Assembly (NCBI GenBank): GCA_021780975.1
Contig: JAJXXS010000273.1
Span: 1 to 15,253, forward strand
Origin: Pseudomonadota bacterium
Lineage (GTDB): Bacteria; Pseudomonadota; Gammaproteobacteria; Burkholderiales; Thiobacillaceae
Direction: 5' to 3'
Length of the DNA stretch: 15,253 nucleotides
Below, piece after piece: positions 12,792 to 15,253 of the stretch. Position 1 is the stretch's first letter, and every line of letters starts with the position of its first letter. The notes beneath the pieces are model-generated. The model did no database searches and was not told the origin of the DNA. It was given only the letters and a program-made list of their open reading frames with translations. Both the position numbers and the translations under genes were made by a program.

Positions 12792-13528
12792 AGTCCACCC
12801 CCCATCAGATACAGGCCGGCAGCCGTGAAGGCCCCGAGCACGCCAAAGTAGGCCAGCGCAGACGCTTGCGCGATATCGCCAACCGCGCTCGGGCGCTCGG
12901 CCCCGAAGATGAAACCCTGCAAGAGTCTGGCCGCCGCCCAGCCCCAGACGAGCCAGATGGCGAGCACGGCGACGGCCGCCGGCGCGGCGAGTTGGTGCAG
13001 CAAGCCAAGCAACGCAAAAAACCCCGGAAAGGGCGGCGTGGCAACAGCGGCGAAAACGATCACGGCCAGCACCCCCGCCAGGCGCGGCAGGGGGCCAGCC
13101 AGCCCGCCAGACAGGCCGGCATAGGCGGCCCCCAGGCGCTGGGCGAGGGGGCCAGCCAGCAGCGCGAGGAGCGCCGCGGGCACGCTGAACCAGAGCGCGA
13201 AGAGCCTCAGCCCCTCCGCATGGGTGCTGACCGCGAGGCCCCAGGTCAGGGCGAACGCCGAGCTCGCGAAAAATCCCGCCCACAGCCCGAGGTCACGCAC
13301 CGTGAGCAACCGCAGGGCATAGAACGCGGAGGTAAGTAGGGCCCAGGGCACGAATGCCTGCGGAATCGGTAGCGGTACCGACTGCAGAAGGGTTACCCCG
13401 ACCTGCGGCCACGCCAGGAGGAGAACGCAGCGCGCCAGCGGATGACGCAGATGCGTGAGCAGGGCATTGAGCAGAATGCTCAGCGGAAACAGCGGGAGGA
13501 ACAGGGCGGCGCCCAGCAGCAGTGCCAT
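12788..13528 (-). CDS. membrane protein between dabB and dabA, unassigned
   Basis: A 246-residue hydrophobic protein with about seven or eight probable membrane segments. I do not recognise it confidently. It starts at ATG 13528, one base after the dabB stop (TGACATG), and its stop overlaps the dabA start, so it is encoded as an integral part of the dab operon. A TPPFPGFFALLGLLHQ segment (about 170-185) recalls the PPxxGF loop of NuoM/NuoN/Mrp antiporter subunits, and the rest could be a shortened antiporter-like fold. Some dab operons (DAB1 of Halothiobacillus) are said to carry an extra membrane gene between dabB and dabA; this is probably its equivalent, helping the transport complex. The function is unproven. 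Confidence 0.8.
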   Translation of the reverse strand: MALLLGAALFLPLFPLSILLNALLTHLRHPLARCVLLLAWPQVGVTLLQSVPLPIPQAFVPWALLTSAFYALRLLTVRDLGLWAGFFASSAFALTWGLAVSTHAEGLRLFALWFSVPAALLALLAGPLAQRLGAAYAGLSGGLAGPLPRLAGVLAVIVFAAVATPPFPGFFALLGLLHQLAAPAAVAVLAIWLVWGWAAARLLQGFIFGAERPSAVGDIAQASALAYFGVLGAFTAAGLYLMGGGL

Positions 13529-13529
13529 G

Positions 13530-15209
13530 TCACACCCACCGGAACCAGACATTCAAACGCTTGGACAACCCGAGCACGGCCTGGGTAAGCCAAGCGTACA
13601 CGTCAGCCACGTAGAACTCGCGCGAGATCAGTGAATAGAACGCCAGCCGCAGGGCCGAAGCCTGGCCGCCCCGCGAGCGTCCGTTGGCGGCAGCGTAATA
13701 AGTCGCCAGCCACCCCACTACCACCGCGACGGTAAGCAGCGCCACCAGCACCTCGAATGTGCCGAAGGGTATGCTGGCCGCCGCATAGATACGGTCGCTC
13801 AGCACCCTGTCCGGATAGAGGAACAGATCGAAGGCGTGCCCGATCGCGGTATAGCCGGCCACCACGACGACCAGCGACAAAATGATCATGGCCATCAACC
13901 GCCAAGGGCTGTCGGCGCGCAGCCGGTAGGTGGCAAACAGCAGTTGCGCGCCCGTGACCCAGCCGAAGAACAGCAGGATGAGCGCGCCCTGGCGGCCGAC
14001 AAAATCACCGTCCACCAGCCAGTGCGACAAGCCGAGAATCAGGAAAGGCACCACCAGGGTGATGACGGCCGCCACCACCCAGGGCAGGCGCGAAGCCACC
14101 GGCTTGCGCTCGACCACGAACGTGTAGACATCGTCGTGGGGCACGTTGTCGTGGCGCCGGGCATTGCCGATCATGCTGCCGGAGCCGAGGAACAGCGTGC
14201 CCTTGAACAGCCCGTGGGCGATGAGGTGGTAGATCGCCAGGGAGAAGGCCCCCACGCCGCACTCGACGAACATGAAGCCCATCTGGCCCATGGTCGAATA
14301 GCCGAGCGACTTCTTGATATCGTTCTGCATCAGCATCAAGACCGAGCCCAGAATCGCAGTGACCAGCCCCACCGCAAACACCAGGTGCAGCACGTCGCCG
14401 GCATGCACGAACACCGGTGCAAAGCGGTTGATGAGGAAGCCCCCGGCATTGACGATACCGGCATGCATGAGGGCCGACACGGGTGTCGGGCCTTCCATGG
14501 TATAGGGCAGCCAGGTGTGCAGAGGAAACTGGGCCGAGCGCGCGAAGGCTGCCAACGCGACCAGGAAGCCCACGGTGGTCGGCAGGGGAACGCCAAGCGC
14601 TGCATGGGCGCCAGGATCGGCAGCGATTTGTTGGAACAGCACCGGCAGCGACAGGGTTCCGTAGGCCTGGTACAACAGCACCGCCGCCAGCACGAGCGGC
14701 AGGTCGCCGAGGCGATAGGTGAAGAACGACCAGAACGCGTAGCGCTGGGCCGCCGGCCGCTGCATGTCGTGCCCGAGCAGGAAATACAGCACAACGCCAA
14801 CCAGATGCCAGGCCACCAGCAGCGTGACGAGGTCGCCCGCCGCGACCATCAGCAGTATGGCCGCCGTCATCAGATCGAGCAGCGCGTAGAAACGCGCATA
14901 GCCCGGTTCCTCGGCCATGTAACGCACCGAATAGACATGCACCACCAGACTGATGCCCGCCACCATCAGCGCCATGATGTGGGAAAGCGGGTCCAGATAC
15001 AGGCCGCCCCAACCCCAGCCGGACGACAGCCATTGCGGCCTGGGCTCGCCCAGGTACAGCAGCAACAGCGCGATGGCTAGAATAAGGGTCAGCGCGCTCA
15101 GGCCGACGCTCAGGCGCGCGACCATGTGGCGCGGGCGCCCCGCCAGCAACGTGATCAACACGGCCGACAGCAGCGGCACGGCCGGAATCAGGGCGCTCAG
15201 CTTGTCCAT
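13530..15209 (-). CDS. dabB: DabB, antiporter-like membrane subunit of the DAB pump
   Basis: A 559-residue polytopic membrane protein of the NuoL/MrpA proton-translocating family, with about 13-14 membrane segments, that anchors DabA and couples cation flow to carbon uptake. Family motifs are visible: HTWLP (231-235), EGPTPVSALMHA (239-250), DIKKSLGYSTMGQMGFMF (297-314) and HLIAHGLFKGTLFLGSGSMI (328-347, with Lys336 kept). Against NuoL from memory, the early glutamate (GWELVG) is His135 here, the lysine of GKSAQLPL is Arg224, and WLPDAM is WLPYTM. The start is ATG 15209 with GAGGAA ten bases upstream. It is the first gene of the operon inside the window; the remaining bases to 15253 hold its leader. 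Confidence 0.95.
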   Translation of the reverse strand: MDKLSALIPAVPLLSAVLITLLAGRPRHMVARLSVGLSALTLILAIALLLLYLGEPRPQWLSSGWGWGGLYLDPLSHIMALMVAGISLVVHVYSVRYMAEEPGYARFYALLDLMTAAILLMVAAGDLVTLLVAWHLVGVVLYFLLGHDMQRPAAQRYAFWSFFTYRLGDLPLVLAAVLLYQAYGTLSLPVLFQQIAADPGAHAALGVPLPTTVGFLVALAAFARSAQFPLHTWLPYTMEGPTPVSALMHAGIVNAGGFLINRFAPVFVHAGDVLHLVFAVGLVTAILGSVLMLMQNDIKKSLGYSTMGQMGFMFVECGVGAFSLAIYHLIAHGLFKGTLFLGSGSMIGNARRHDNVPHDDVYTFVVERKPVASRLPWVVAAVITLVVPFLILGLSHWLVDGDFVGRQGALILLFFGWVTGAQLLFATYRLRADSPWRLMAMIILSLVVVVAGYTAIGHAFDLFLYPDRVLSDRIYAAASIPFGTFEVLVALLTVAVVVGWLATYYAAANGRSRGGQASALRLAFYSLISREFYVADVYAWLTQAVLGLSKRLNVWFRWV

Positions 15210-15253
15210 CGTGTCAGTTTTCCTCGGTCTAACATCCCCAGTGCAACGCGTCT
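15210..15253 (-). promoter_or_regulatory. dabB leader with ribosome site
   Basis: Forty-four bases upstream of dabB. They include GAGGAAAA about ten bases before the ATG. No promoter or upstream gene end can be identified in so short a piece; whether dabB is the first gene of the operon cannot be seen. Confidence 0.5.

Noticed and set aside
12792..13283. Upstream extension of dabA by 164 codons
   Set aside because: This stretch is an out-of-frame reading of the membrane gene; the GTG at 12791 with GGGGGG and the GTGA overlap fits the family start.
1..15253. CRISPR arrays, tRNA or rRNA genes, insertion sequences, attachment sites
   Set aside because: No regular repeat-spacer pattern, cloverleaf, transposase or flanking inverted repeats were seen; the only repeats are the csoS1 copies, the csoS2 protein repeats and the short leader repeat.

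Overview
The window is a CO2-concentrating-mechanism island from a GC-rich chemolithoautotrophic proteobacterium. A sulfur or iron oxidiser of the gammaproteobacterial or acidithiobacillial kind fits best; this is inferred from gene content, and the species cannot be read from the sequence. It holds an alpha-carboxysome operon, a DAB-type inorganic-carbon uptake operon, two LysR regulators of the CbbR type, and the 5' end of a RuBisCO large-subunit gene.

Layout, left to right. Bases 1-139 (minus) are the start of cbbL, which runs off the left edge. A first cbbR (293-1207, plus) is divergent from cbbL. The carboxysome operon runs leftward from 7926 to 1233: csoS2, csoSCA, csoS4A, csoS4B, csoS1C, csoS1A, csoS1B, a bacterioferritin-like gene, acRAF, mcdA and a very small mcdB. 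Junctions are tight, with several start/stop overlaps. A second cbbR (8102-9052, plus) is divergent from csoS2. After a gene-free stretch (9053-9336) comes the dab operon on the minus strand: dabB (15209-13530), an unassigned membrane protein (13528-12788), dabA (12791-9660) and a PII-like gene of the CPII type (9663-9337).

How the genes work together. DabAB and the extra membrane protein should load the cytoplasm with bicarbonate, and the CPII-like protein may sense adenylates and bicarbonate. Bicarbonate enters the shell (CsoS1 hexamers, CsoS4 pentamers), CsoSCA converts it to CO2, and RuBisCO bound to the scaffold CsoS2 fixes it. acRAF helps RuBisCO assemble, and McdA/McdB distribute carboxysomes in the cell. 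Each cbbR appears to control its own divergent promoter.

Most notable points. (1) cbbL is not at the head of the cso operon; it lies beyond the operon's far end behind its own cbbR. (2) csoS2 carries an in-frame A AAA AAG slippery heptamer with a Shine-Dalgarno-like GAGGG upstream and hairpins downstream, closely resembling the E. coli dnaX frameshift signal and predicting a 346-residue short form. (3) The six CsoS2 middle repeats have a strict cysteine spacing, and both cysteines of repeat 3 are glutamine. (4) The bacterioferritin-like protein keeps all six ferroxidase ligands but lacks the haem methionine. (5) dabB appears to lack several proton-path residues of its NuoL relatives. All protein families here are known ones; I did not find a wholly new system.
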